DNA from: JBDRMV01 sp043825615
GTDB taxonomy: Bacteria > CG03
Assembly (NCBI GenBank): GCA_043825615.1
Contig: JBDRRS010000014.1
Coordinates: 62,001-126,000, forward strand
Direction of reading: 5' to 3'
DNA: 64,000 bases
Below the pieces are notes generated by a model, which searched no databases, had not been told where the DNA came from, and saw only the letters and a program-made list of their open reading frames with translations. The first letter of the stretch is position 1. Each line of letters opens with the position of its first letter. A program made the position numbers and the translations under genes. Shown here in pieces: positions 8,618 to 16,455 of the stretch.

Positions 8618-10491
8618 GGCCATGTAAAATTAACCTGAGCGGTTGTGCCGACGGTCAGGTCTGCTGTTCCAGGGTCGTCTCTTGTTGTTGTCGTTCCGTC
8701 CCACGAGTCGTTTATTTCCGTGTACCATGCGTAAACGTTATATGTATATCCCACCCGCGCCTTTATTTCGTATTCCCCTTCAGTGTGACTTATTCCGCCG
8801 TAGTTACCCGCTGCTCCGACGTTCATATCAGGAGGAGGGTCGCTGATTGTGCCTGTTGAAGCAATTATAAGAACCCCTGTTGTAATCGGTTCGCCGGTGT
8901 CCGTAACATTTCCGCTGATATAACCCCATGCGCGGGTTATGGTAAAATCACAACCGGAGGCGTTTCCTCCTTTGACAACTACGGTGTTCACGCTTGCAGG
9001 GATTGAAACATCTTCCGCGTCCTTAATCGGCGCTACTGTGTAAGGATTCCGGGTAAATAACCCCATTTGCGTCGGGAGCTGCGTGATTTCATAATAGCCG
9101 TCCGCATCGGACAATCCAACGCCTCTTTCTATGAGGGCCTTGTCAACCGCTCTGACGACCATTCCGGGAAGTTTGTCAACGCCGCCTGCGGTGTAAACGG
9201 TTCCCGAAATTTTGCCGGCAGGGTAAATTCTCATCTCGTCGGCCTGAACGTTCTGCCCTGCGGAAACGTCAACGTTTGTTGTATCTGTTGTATAACTCGG
9301 GTTATCGCCGCCCGGGTTTGCCGTGACGGTGATATCGGTGCCCGCATCAACGTTTTCAATTGTATAAGACCCTGTGGTTTTTGTAAAACTTTCGCTCCCC
9401 CCGCCGCTGACCCTAATGTCCTTGTGGTCGCCGCTGTCGTCCTTGAAAACCAATCCGGAAATACTCCCTGATGTGGCATCGGTATCCAGCAGGATGTCGT
9501 AATATACCCGCTCGTCTACCACTTCAACAACAACCGTTGTGCTTCCGGAAAGATCAAGAGGGGTTCCTGTCGTTGCAAATATTGTCCAGGTTCCCGTTGA
9601 CACCTCAAGAAGTTCAAAATACCCATTTACATCTGAATCATCGGAAACTGATGTCTCGTCATTGCAGGTAATTGTTGCGAAGGGGACGGTTGCGCCGTCG
9701 GTTAAGCCCCCTGTTGATATTATTACATAACCCTTTATTTTTCCTTTTCCCAGTGCTGTCAGGTCAAGTTTAAAACCACCCGCAATGTCAATATCAATAT
9801 TTACCGTATCCCCTTCGGTTACTGCATATGGATTGTTAGGGGCTGCTTGCTTTGAGAAATAACCTTTCTTTGAGGCATTCAGGTTCCAGTCGCCGGTTGA
9901 GACCTTTATTTCATAGTCGCCGTTCACATCGGTTGAAGCCGACCAATTCGGATTTTCAACAACATATACCGTCGCCGCCATAATTGCGCCTCCGCCCGAA
10001 GCGTTCCGTACTCTCCCCGTTATTGTTCCGCTGAGCGGCGCCCTGTCGGGGTTCTGCCGCAGGTTATAAATGGTGACGGTTTTGGCATTTTCGTTTTCCG
10101 TCCAGGTTACTTCAACTTTTATTCTTTTCAAACCCTCATCGGGGTCGGCGGCGTCTATAACTTCAATGTCTCCGCCGGGTGTTTCTCTTACTTTTCTCAC
10201 GGTTACATAGCGGGTAAAATCCTTTCTTTTAACGGTGTAAGTTACCGGAGGATAATAAACGGTGTCATAGTCGGGGATTGTTGTGGTCGTTACGTAGAGA
10301 CGGGGGTAGGTGAGTTTTTTCAGCGTTTCCACTTTCTCGTGGGCGATGTTTACCGCGATTGTCTTGTTCTGCGTGCGGATTAAGCCGGTGCCTATTCCCA
10401 TAAATCCTTTTGTCAGCGCCAGGAAAGCGATGGACACAATCAGTACGGTGATGACGACTTCAATCAGCGAAAAACCTTTATTGGGTTTCAT
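8614..10491 (-). CDS. Large pseudopilin-type protein with carboxypeptidase-regulatory-like repeats
   Basis: 625 residues. It starts MKPNKGFSLIEVVITVLIV, a textbook prepilin cleavage site (G before F, Glu at +5) and helix, followed by the helical segment NKTIAVNIAHEKVETLKKL found in GspI/PilV-type minor pilins. From about residue 150 it carries several carboxypeptidase regulatory-like beta-sandwich units, recognisable by GTITGRVRNASGG, INGY or VNGYYEI strands and GxWTIFATT turns. Such a long beta-rich extension on a pseudopilin is uncommon and suggests a surface-displayed tip or adhesin. It is the first gene of the minus-strand operon. A TATAAT box on the minus strand at 10509-10514 with a weak -35 may be its promoter, leaving only a short leader. 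Confidence 0.78.
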   Translation of the reverse strand: MKPNKGFSLIEVVITVLIVSIAFLALTKGFMGIGTGLIRTQNKTIAVNIAHEKVETLKKLTYPRLYVTTTTIPDYDTVYYPPVTYTVKRKDFTRYVTVRKVRETPGGDIEVIDAADPDEGLKRIKVEVTWTENENAKTVTIYNLRQNPDRAPLSGTITGRVRNASGGGAIMAATVYVVENPNWSASTDVNGDYEIKVSTGDWNLNASKKGYFSKQAAPNNPYAVTEGDTVNIDIDIAGGFKLDLTALGKGKIKGYVIISTGGLTDGATVPFATITCNDETSVSDDSDVNGYFELLEVSTGTWTIFATTGTPLDLSGSTTVVVEVVDERVYYDILLDTDATSGSISGLVFKDDSGDHKDIRVSGGGSESFTKTTGSYTIENVDAGTDITVTANPGGDNPSYTTDTTNVDVSAGQNVQADEMRIYPAGKISGTVYTAGGVDKLPGMVVRAVDKALIERGVGLSDADGYYEITQLPTQMGLFTRNPYTVAPIKDAEDVSIPASVNTVVVKGGNASGCDFTITRAWGYISGNVTDTGEPITTGVLIIASTGTISDPPPDMNVGAAGNYGGISHTEGEYEIKARVGYTYNVYAWYTEINDSWDGTTTTRDDPGTADLTVGTTAQVNFTWP

Positions 10492-10687
10492 TTTTACTTC
10501 CTGCTATAATTATACAACGAAAAGCCCTAAATGAAAAGCCGCAAAAGTTATAGCGCCCGTTGTTCCCACTTTGACAAAGGGGTTTTGACAAGGGTCGGGG
10601 TCAGGGCAATGGGGGAGTTTACATAATCAAGATTATCGGGCAGATTCTTTGATTCTTATTAAGAAATTATAAAGCGCAGTAAATTTG

Positions 10688-10813
10688 TCAGTTTCCTATT
10701 ATTTCATTTAGACCGTCAATAACTTGGGCTAATTCCTCTGATTGCACTCTACCCATTCTCTTACCAATTCGTTCCACGGAAAGTATTCGAATTAGCCCAA
10801 CGAATTTCTCCCC
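10688..10813 (-). pseudogene. mazF/pemK toxin remnant (C-terminal stump)
   Basis: Reading on after the antitoxin stop in the same frame gives about 41 codons ending at a TGA. The segment LIRILSVERIGKRMGRVQ followed by EELAQVIDGLNEIIG matches the C-terminal end of MazF/PemK endoribonucleases (typically QIRTVDKxRLxxKLGxVxxExxxxVxxAL). The remaining two thirds of the toxin, including its N-terminal barrel strands, is missing and there is no start codon. This looks like an internal deletion that inactivated the toxin. Too short to search reliably by eye, but the motif order is convincing. Confidence 0.6.
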
Positions 10814-11056
10814 TCAGTATTTTGGCCATTTCTTTATTTCCTCGGATAGACCTTCTTCAGCCATTGCCTTCTCGAAGGATGGATCGAGTTTAGCGCACTC
10901 TCTGGATAGACGGTTGCGTTCCATTCGTTCCAGCTTTTCCCGAACAGCTTCCTGAATTGCCCGGCTCCGGTTAATAAAAATATGTTCCTTGACGAGTCTA
11001 TCCAAGCATTCTACCGTACCCCGCTCCATACTGATTGCAATTTTAGCGCTATTCAT
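10814..11056 (-). CDS. MazE-like ribbon-helix-helix antitoxin
   Basis: 80 residues. The pattern KIAISMERGTVECLDRLV, then NRSRAIQEAVREKLERM, is a ribbon-helix-helix DNA-binding module like the MazE-type antitoxins of Gram-positive-style MazEF loci. The C-terminal tail (PSFEKAMAEEGLSEEIKKW) would be the toxin-binding segment. The gene is intact but its toxin partner downstream is reduced to a C-terminal stump. It has its own promoter (11087-11115). Likely role: autorepressor of a decayed toxin-antitoxin operon. Confidence 0.75.
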   Translation of the reverse strand: MNSAKIAISMERGTVECLDRLVKEHIFINRSRAIQEAVREKLERMERNRLSRECAKLDPSFEKAMAEEGLSEEIKKWPKY

Positions 11057-11086
11057 AAGACCCCCTCTTTCCCCGGTACTACCATT

Positions 11087-11115
11087 ATCATACCGCGAAT
11101 TTTATCAAGTGTCAC
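11087..11115 (-). promoter_or_regulatory. Sigma-70-type promoter of the antitoxin gene
   Basis: On the minus strand a GTGACA -35 box (11110-11115) and a TATGAT -10 box (11087-11092) are separated by 17 bp, about 30 nt upstream of the antitoxin ATG. Confidence 0.5.
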
Positions 11116-11185
11116 GGCGAGCGACGGGTGGTAGCTGGGTATAATCGCTAAAATTCCAGAGAAACCCCTGCGCTGAATTCCGGAA

Positions 11186-13111
11186 TTAAAATTTAAGCGA
11201 AATTCCCCCTGTAAAACTCCTCAAAGAGGCAGGGTAATAAGTTCCGGAGTATGCGCTTTCGCAGTATTGTTTGTTCCCGACGTTTTTTACCGCGAGAAAG
11301 ATTTCTTCGTTGTTCAGCGTTTTTGTAATTTTCATATCGACAACCCCGTAACCCGCAAGTTTGTTTTTCTGAACATAATCGCTTCCGAAAAATCTGTCGC
11401 TTATTCCGTTAGCGCTCATATTTATTTTTAAATTCCCGGCCGGTCTGATTCCCAACTTGATACCGCATTTGTGCTTCGGGACAAGAGGTATATCTTTTCC
11501 GTCATAAACGCCCGATTCGAATTCCCCGCGGGTGTATGAATAAGACAATGAGGCGTCCAGCAATTCATTAAAAGCGCGCCCGAAATTCAATTCCGCGCCG
11601 TTTCTTATCGTGGGGGAAGGGTAATTTTCGTTTAACCAGGAGATATTGTTGTAATAAATTTCATCCTTGATTTTATCGTGAAATACGGAAACATAAGCGT
11701 TAAAATCACTTCCCTGGTATTTTAATCCCGCCTCTTTTTCGGTGTTTTTCTGGGGTAGAAGCGCCGGATTATAGGCGCCCCAGGATACATATTCGTCGCT
11801 GCGGGGCATTCGGAATGCTCTGGAAAACCGCAGGTAAAAGTTCAAACGGGAAGTTAAAAGAAATCCGGCGCCCATATTCAGCGCCCGCAGGTTTTCGGCA
11901 TTAGTATAAGATTTTCCTGCCGATTCATCATCGATGGATTGTTTAAAATTCTCCCTTCTCCCGCCGATATCAATCGAAAACGGGTGAAAGAATAAACCGA
12001 TTTTAAGAAAGGCGGCGTTGTTTTTTCTTTTCACATTCTGATCGTCATTTGCAACTGTGGGGGCTAAATTCTGCTCAATGGGCCTGACGTTATAGAATGT
12101 ATCGTAAATTTCTCCGCCGCCGAGAGCCGTAAGCGTTTTGTCCGAATACTGAAATTTTTGTTCTCCCGAAAGAGAGCGGGTGTAATGATTTTTATAACTC
12201 GGCCAGGAATCCATAAAGCTCAAAGCGTCCCGCATCGTGAAGGAAACATCCGTAATTCCTTCGATATTTCCAATGCCGTATTTGGTGCTGAAAATGGAAT
12301 GTAAATCTCTGGTTTTGCCGTAATCCTCGGGAGTGTAGGTTTTTTTTAAGTCCTTTTTTTCCCAGTCCGCCTGCAGAATGTAACCGGGCAAACCGTATCT
12401 GTCCTGGTGCATTTGCATAAACAAATTCCAGGGAAGAGTGTTTTGCCGGTTTTCAATCTGTCCCGACATATTAAGCGATTCTACCTGATTGTTGTCGCGG
12501 AAACCCTGATTGAATCTGTGAGAAAAGTTCATGAAATACGCCAAATCCCCATCCTGTCCGTCGATGCCGAACAAAGAATCGGCGCCTTTGAAACTTGAAT
12601 ATGAAAAACCGAGCCGTTTTTCTTTTTTGGAAGGTGTTTTTGTAATAATATTTATTACCCCGCCCGTTGCGCCGTCTCCGTAAAGGGAACTCATCCCCCC
12701 GCGTATTATTTCCACTCTTTCCACGCCGTTGAGAGAAATCTGACTCAAATCAACATTTGATATATCCGCGTTGTTGAATTTTCTTCCGTTGATTAAGATT
12801 ACGGAATTCATCGCGGCGGCTTCCCCGTAACCTCTTATATCAACGCTTGATTTTACCTTGTTGCCGGTCACATCCTGAATAAAAATTCCTGCTTCGTATT
12901 TTAAAAGCTCGGCAATGTTGTCTGCTGAGGAGTCCTTAATTTCATCGCTGTCTATAACCGTTATGCTGTTCGGAGATTTAAAAGATTCTATCTCCCATCC
13001 TTTTTGGGGAGTAACGACAATCGTTCCGAGGTCGCCGAGATAATCGCCGGCGAAGCCGGCGCCCGAAAGAAACAGAAACAGACCCGAAAAAAGTAAAAAA
13101 GTTTTCTTCAT
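11186..13111 (-). CDS. btuB: TonB-dependent outer-membrane receptor, probable cobalamin transporter
   Basis: 641 residues from the ATG at 13111, which has an AGGAGG ribosome site; the frame is open further upstream, but that part lies inside the riboswitch. Signal peptide at 1-20 (ending SGAGFAG), then the TonB-box-like GTIVVTPQKG and a plug domain (SADNIAELLKYEAGIFIQ, VILINGRKFNN, VERVEIIRGGMSSLYGDGATGGVINI). The rest is the 22-strand barrel ending in the usual aromatic residue (GGISLKF). The upstream cobalamin riboswitch and the adjacent btuFCD genes make vitamin B12 or another corrinoid the likely substrate; sequence alone does not exclude other substrates. Confidence 0.85.
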   Translation of the reverse strand: MKKTFLLFSGLFLFLSGAGFAGDYLGDLGTIVVTPQKGWEIESFKSPNSITVIDSDEIKDSSADNIAELLKYEAGIFIQDVTGNKVKSSVDIRGYGEAAAMNSVILINGRKFNNADISNVDLSQISLNGVERVEIIRGGMSSLYGDGATGGVINIITKTPSKKEKRLGFSYSSFKGADSLFGIDGQDGDLAYFMNFSHRFNQGFRDNNQVESLNMSGQIENRQNTLPWNLFMQMHQDRYGLPGYILQADWEKKDLKKTYTPEDYGKTRDLHSIFSTKYGIGNIEGITDVSFTMRDALSFMDSWPSYKNHYTRSLSGEQKFQYSDKTLTALGGGEIYDTFYNVRPIEQNLAPTVANDDQNVKRKNNAAFLKIGLFFHPFSIDIGGRRENFKQSIDDESAGKSYTNAENLRALNMGAGFLLTSRLNFYLRFSRAFRMPRSDEYVSWGAYNPALLPQKNTEKEAGLKYQGSDFNAYVSVFHDKIKDEIYYNNISWLNENYPSPTIRNGAELNFGRAFNELLDASLSYSYTRGEFESGVYDGKDIPLVPKHKCGIKLGIRPAGNLKINMSANGISDRFFGSDYVQKNKLAGYGVVDMKITKTLNNEEIFLAVKNVGNKQYCESAYSGTYYPASLRSFTGGISLKF

Positions 13112-13119
13112 CTTTTCCT

Positions 13120-13232
13120 CCTGCGAAGATACTTCCCAGGATAAGCAGTGGACCAGGCTCGTCCGCACGAGGCGGAAATTACTGTTGCGCGGCAGCGCCC
13201 CGAATCTCACGGAGACTTCCCCTACCTATCCG
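13120..13232 (-). ncRNA. Cobalamin riboswitch upstream of btuB
   Basis: In the minus-strand leader of btuB: GGATAGGTAGGGGAAG, then GTGAGATTCGGGGC, then the B12-box-like GCTGCCGCGCAACAGTAA. This is the order seen in cobalamin riboswitches. No terminator hairpin is obvious between it and the AGGAGG site, so control is probably by access to the ribosome site (inference). Confidence 0.75.
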
Positions 13233-13250
13233 GCTAAACAGAACTAGTCA

Positions 13251-13279
13251 ATTCTACTTGCTTTATTAAAATCACTCAA
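13251..13279 (-). promoter_or_regulatory. Promoter of the btuB riboswitch transcript
   Basis: On the minus strand TTGAGT (13274-13279) and TAGAAT (13251-13256) are spaced by 17 bp, directly upstream of the riboswitch. The -35 box overlaps the end of the small HTH gene, so btuB can be transcribed separately from btuFCD. Confidence 0.55.
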
Positions 13280-13455
13280 TAGACATTTTTGGACATAGAT
13301 GTCCTGCCTGTAATTCTTGAGACCTGCCTGACGGAAAGGCCGAATTTTCCGGCGATGACTTTCAATAATTTTCCCTTTTTTCTCAACAGTATTATTTCCT
13401 TGTCCCGCTGCGCCAGGTAATGCCTGAAAATGTTATTAAGTTTCTTTTTGTTCAT
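13276..13455 (-). CDS. Small helix-turn-helix protein after btuD
   Basis: 59 residues from the ATG at 13455, which follows the btuD stop by 1 nt. The segment EIILLRKKGKLLKVIAGKFG and then LSVRQVSRITGR is a compact helix-turn-helix of the resolvase/Hin or Trp-repressor-like type (residues about 20-50). It sits at the end of the btuFCD operon, just before the separate btuB promoter. The frame is open further upstream inside btuD but that part is only the shadow of btuD. A role as a local regulator of corrinoid uptake is possible; nothing else supports it. It could also be a remnant of a larger protein. Confidence 0.5.
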   Translation of the reverse strand: MNKKKLNNIFRHYLAQRDKEIILLRKKGKLLKVIAGKFGLSVRQVSRITGRTSMSKNVY

Positions 13456-13456
13456 T

Positions 13457-14218
13457 TCAAAAAGCGGGCAGTACCGACCATGCTTTCCCGTGCGGCTTTG
13501 AAATTGCGACTTTTGTTTCGTAGAGGAAAGAAATTTTTTCTTCGGTGAGTTCGTCTCTGTCCGTAATTTCGGCAATTTTTCCGTTTTTCAGGAGGATGAA
13601 TTTCTCGGCGATATTTACCGCATCGTTCAAGTCGTGAAATGTTATGACGAGTGTTTTTCCGCCGCTCTTTTTAAGTTCCAGAACTTTCCGGAAAAATTTT
13701 ACCCTGTGACGGATGTCCAGATGTGCGGTCGGCTCGTCCATAAGAATTATATCGGTGTTTTTCGCAATAATCTGAGCGAGGACGCACCTCTGCTTCTGCC
13801 CCGTTGAAATCTCATTTATTTTTCTGTTCTTTATTTTCGAAATATCCAGCGCTTCCATTGTCTTTTCGACGATTTCCGCGTCCTCTTCGCTTCCCCAGAA
13901 ATGCCTGTTCACCGCAAACCTGCCCATCTCAACGAATTCACTGACGCTGAATTCAAAGGGAATGAAGACCTCCGACGGCGAGAATGAAACTTTTTTTGCG
14001 GTTTCTTCCGTTTTCATTTTAAAAATGTTTTTCCCGTCTAAAAATATCTGCCCGCTGTGGAACGGGATGTCGGCGAGAAGCGAGCGGAGGAAGGTCGTCT
14101 TGCCCGAAGCGTTCGGACCTATCAGCGCGTAAATCAGGGAGCCGCCGATTTTGCAGGCAATGTCGTTTAAGACGAAACTTTTGCTGTATCCTGCTGAAAA
14201 ATTTTTAACCTCAATCAT
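13457..14218 (-). CDS. btuD: Cobalamin/iron-complex ABC transporter ATPase
   Basis: 253 residues from the ATG at 14218 (ATGA overlap with btuC). Walker A GPNASGKTT (about 33-41), signature STGQKQRC (about 130-137; the usual SGG is STG here), Walker B IILMDEPTAHLD (about 151-162) and the H-loop TFHD. This is the FecE/BtuD class of importer ATPases that energise the BtuC permease. Context (btuC, btuF, cobalamin riboswitch) points to corrinoid import. The longer open frame upstream of 14218 overlaps btuC and is not the natural start. Confidence 0.88.
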   Translation of the reverse strand: MIEVKNFSAGYSKSFVLNDIACKIGGSLIYALIGPNASGKTTFLRSLLADIPFHSGQIFLDGKNIFKMKTEETAKKVSFSPSEVFIPFEFSVSEFVEMGRFAVNRHFWGSEEDAEIVEKTMEALDISKIKNRKINEISTGQKQRCVLAQIIAKNTDIILMDEPTAHLDIRHRVKFFRKVLELKKSGGKTLVITFHDLNDAVNIAEKFILLKNGKIAEITDRDELTEEKISFLYETKVAISKPHGKAWSVLPAF

Positions 14219-15135
14219 TTTTTTCCATAAAGCCAGATAAAATACGGCGCGCCGACGAGAGCGGTGATAACCCCTACGGGGATTTCCATCGGGTAGAGAA
14301 TACTCCGGGCAAGAATGTCCGAACAGATTAGAAGACACGCTCCGGTGGCGCCGGAACTTATGATTAAAAATCTGGCGTCCGCGCCTGTAAATTTCCTCGC
14401 AATGTGGGGCGCCATGAGCCCGACGAAGCCCACTGTCCCTGAGATGGAAACGGCCGCCCCGACGAGGAGGGAGGCAATGATAAGCAGGTTTTTGGACGAT
14501 TTGTTAAAGTCAATTCCGAGCTGGCGGCTGAGCCCGTGTCCGAAAGAAACGGCGTTCAGGATTCTCGCGTTAAGAAACAGGCCCGCCGAAAAGATAACTG
14601 TTATAAAAGCGGAAGTTACAATGAGTGAAGTGTTCGTTTCGCTCAGGTCGCCCATCATAAAGTACAAAACGGAAAACGCCTCTTTTCTTTTCAGGGTGAT
14701 AATCAGTATGACGAGAGCGGAGAGAAAAAAATTCAGCGCCACGCCGGAAAGGATGAGGGTATTTCTTGAGAGGAACTTTCCGGAAATTCTGAGGACGATG
14801 TAAACCGCAAGGCAGGAGGAAAGACCGGCTGTCAGGGGGTAGATTACGCCTGTCCGCGCAATGCCGAACAGAATCAGCAGCGCAGTGCCGAGAGCCGCTC
14901 CCGAAGAACTTCCGAGCAGGTATGGGTCCGCCAAGGGGTTGGAGAAAACCATCTGAAAAGCAACCCCTGCCTCCGCCAGAGCGAATCCGCAGATTCCGGC
15001 GACGAGAATTCTCATCAGCCGGATTTTCACGATTTCAGGCGCAGGCCACCCGCCGGCGGTTAAGGAAATGAGGGCGGAAACAGCGACAGCAAGGGCGCTT
15101 ATTACCAGAATTTTAAAAAATTTACTTTTTTGCAT
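14215..15135 (-). CDS. btuC: Cobalamin/iron-complex ABC transporter permease (FecCD family)
   Basis: 306 residues, the FecCD family size. N-terminal helix ILVISALAVAVSALISL, then the family hallmark RILVAGICGFALAEAGVAFQ, NPLADPYLLGSSSGAALG, and the cytoplasmic coupling loop GTVGFVGLMAPHIARKFTGA. About ten hydrophobic segments. It overlaps btuF by 14 nt and btuD by 4 nt, indicating translational coupling. It forms the membrane channel of the BtuCDF-type importer. Confidence 0.9.
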   Translation of the reverse strand: MQKSKFFKILVISALAVAVSALISLTAGGWPAPEIVKIRLMRILVAGICGFALAEAGVAFQMVFSNPLADPYLLGSSSGAALGTALLILFGIARTGVIYPLTAGLSSCLAVYIVLRISGKFLSRNTLILSGVALNFFLSALVILIITLKRKEAFSVLYFMMGDLSETNTSLIVTSAFITVIFSAGLFLNARILNAVSFGHGLSRQLGIDFNKSSKNLLIIASLLVGAAVSISGTVGFVGLMAPHIARKFTGADARFLIISSGATGACLLICSDILARSILYPMEIPVGVITALVGAPYFIWLYGKK

Positions 15136-16018
15136 CGGGCGTACGCAAGTAAGGCGGAGACGGTTTCTTTTCGGTATGTTTTTCCCCCAGTAATTTTGAG
15201 ATGCGCCATCTGATTTCCCACATTCCCTCCACGATGCGGGGTCCGGGTCTTACGAGAATATCGGGGTTCGTCATAGAAATTATTTTTCCCCCGGAAAAAA
15301 AAGGATAAATCGAAAGGAATTCCTGAACGGAAGTTCCCGTCAGGAGAATGAAGTCGGGTTTTTTCTTTATGAGCCACTCGACATTTATCTGCGGATAACT
15401 GTGAGGAAGAGTGCACACGTTCCGCAGCCCCAGCGTTCGGCACACGGAACTTAAAAAAGTGGGTTTAGAAGCGGCGATGAGCGGTTTGGAGCAGACCTCT
15501 ATGAATACCGTTTTATTTTTTATTTTGGGAATCTGTTTAATTTCGCCCTTCATTTTCAGAAGGAGTTTTTCCGCATTTTTCTTTTCCCCTATGATGGTTC
15601 CTATCTCTGAAATTTGCTTAAAAAGTTCGTCAACGGTTTCCGGGTGGTAAATTCTTATCTCGTAACCGAGATTTCCGAGAGACCGTAATACTTTTCCCTG
15701 GCCGGGCCCTGCCGCAAAAATTTTTGTGGGTTTCAGCAGGATTATTTTTTCGATTGACGGGAATGAAAAGTCGCCGACCCGCTCTTTTCCCGAAACCTCC
15801 TTCGGCCAGTTGCAGAAATTTGTGACGCCGGCAAGGTTTTTCTCGCCTTTGAGAGCATAAATTATTTCGGTTACCGCCGGGGACAGTGAAACAATTCTGA
15901 GTTTTTTCGGAGTTTCCCGCCGTCCGCAGGATATTGCCAGCAGTAAGAGAATAAATGGAATAAATGGTAAAGGAATAAATGGGGTCAGGTCTTGCAATGC
16001 AACATTTATTTTTTTCAT
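15122..16018 (-). CDS. btuF: Cobalamin-binding lipoprotein of the ABC importer
   Basis: 298 residues. The N-terminal membrane segment FIPFILLLLAISC ends in a lipobox-like cysteine (about residue 31), so it is probably a lipoprotein rather than a free periplasmic protein. The body is a helical-backbone binding protein: RIVSLSPAVTEIIYALKG, VGDFSFPSIEKIILLKP and KTVFIEVCSKPLIAASKPTF, as in BtuF/FhuD proteins. The first 25 codons look invaded by a dispersed repeat (ATTTATTCC units). No ribosome site precedes the ATG because the riboswitch terminator's U-tract runs right up to it. First gene of the riboswitch-controlled btuFCD operon. Confidence 0.85.
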   Translation of the reverse strand: MKKINVALQDLTPFIPLPFIPFILLLLAISCGRRETPKKLRIVSLSPAVTEIIYALKGEKNLAGVTNFCNWPKEVSGKERVGDFSFPSIEKIILLKPTKIFAAGPGQGKVLRSLGNLGYEIRIYHPETVDELFKQISEIGTIIGEKKNAEKLLLKMKGEIKQIPKIKNKTVFIEVCSKPLIAASKPTFLSSVCRTLGLRNVCTLPHSYPQINVEWLIKKKPDFILLTGTSVQEFLSIYPFFSGGKIISMTNPDILVRPGPRIVEGMWEIRWRISKLLGEKHTEKKPSPPYLRTPDAKK

Positions 16019-16048
16019 AAAAATAAAAAGCCCGCATCAGGCGGGCTT
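16017..16048 (-). terminator. Intrinsic terminator of the btuF riboswitch (expression platform)
   Basis: On the minus strand AAGCCCGC, a short loop, GCGGGCTT and then TTTATTTTT: a perfect 8-bp stem followed by a U-rich run, placed directly between the riboswitch and the btuF ATG. It fits premature termination when cobalamin is bound. Confidence 0.8.
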
Positions 16049-16205
16049 ACGGGAAACTTATATCCTTCACCGCCGTTAGAGGATTGACCTCTAATGGGGC
16101 ATGGGCCTTTCGCTTCCACCTCCCGCGAGGAAAAAAAATTTCTGCAGGTCTCCGGGCTTTAACCGTTGCGGGGCAGCGGCCGGTTTTCACGGCGCTTTCC
16201 CTGCA
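16049..16205 (-). ncRNA. Cobalamin riboswitch upstream of btuFCD
   Basis: On the minus strand: GCAGGGAAAGCGCCGTG, AAAACCGGCCGCTG, the highly conserved CCCCGCAACGGTTAA, then GCCCGGAGACCTGCAG, all in the canonical order of the cobalamin riboswitch. A terminator follows. A hairpin of TTAGAGG/CCTCTAA lies between the core and the terminator and may belong to the switching region. Confidence 0.9.
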
Positions 16206-16215
16206 AAAACACTTA

Positions 16216-16245
16216 ACTTTACAAAAAAATATTTTATTCTGTCAA
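16216..16245 (-). promoter_or_regulatory. Promoter of the btuFCD operon
   Basis: On the minus strand TTGACA (16240-16245), an 18-bp spacer and TAAAGT (16216-16221), ending about 12 nt before the riboswitch core. It is divergent from the Rrf2 promoter at 16386. Confidence 0.65.
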
Positions 16246-16385
16246 CGGGCGGGGAGGCCTCTGGGGGGGGTACCCCGCACCACCGGAAAGCCATCCGCCG
16301 GATAAACCCGTTGTGCTTGGCTGCAATGATTAATATCCAAACAGACGGAGTGTTTACAAGAAAGGGCCTTTCGGGATTTTGCCTC

Positions 16386-16440
16386 TTGACAGGATTTTGT
16401 TTTCAAATTATAATATTACCAAAGCGGTAATTTTGGTAAT
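16386..16440 (+). promoter_or_regulatory. Promoter and likely Rrf2 operator of the sulfur locus
   Basis: Consensus TTGACA (16386-16391), a 17-bp spacer and TATAAT (16409-16414). Immediately after lies the inverted repeat ATTACC-5-GGTAAT (16415-16431) and a further GGTAAT half-site (16435-16440). The site covers the start of transcription of the rrf2 gene, as expected for autorepression, and could set the level of the long sulfur operon behind it. Confidence 0.75.
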
Positions 16441-16455
16441 TAATGGAGGCGGGTA

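Noticed and set aside
10560..10620. Plus-strand TTGACA-like boxes as a promoter
   Set aside because: No matching -10 box at the right distance and no gene follows on the plus strand.
13112..13210. N-terminal extension of BtuB
   Set aside because: The open frame there coincides with the cobalamin riboswitch; the ATG at 13111 follows AGGAGG and begins a proper signal peptide.
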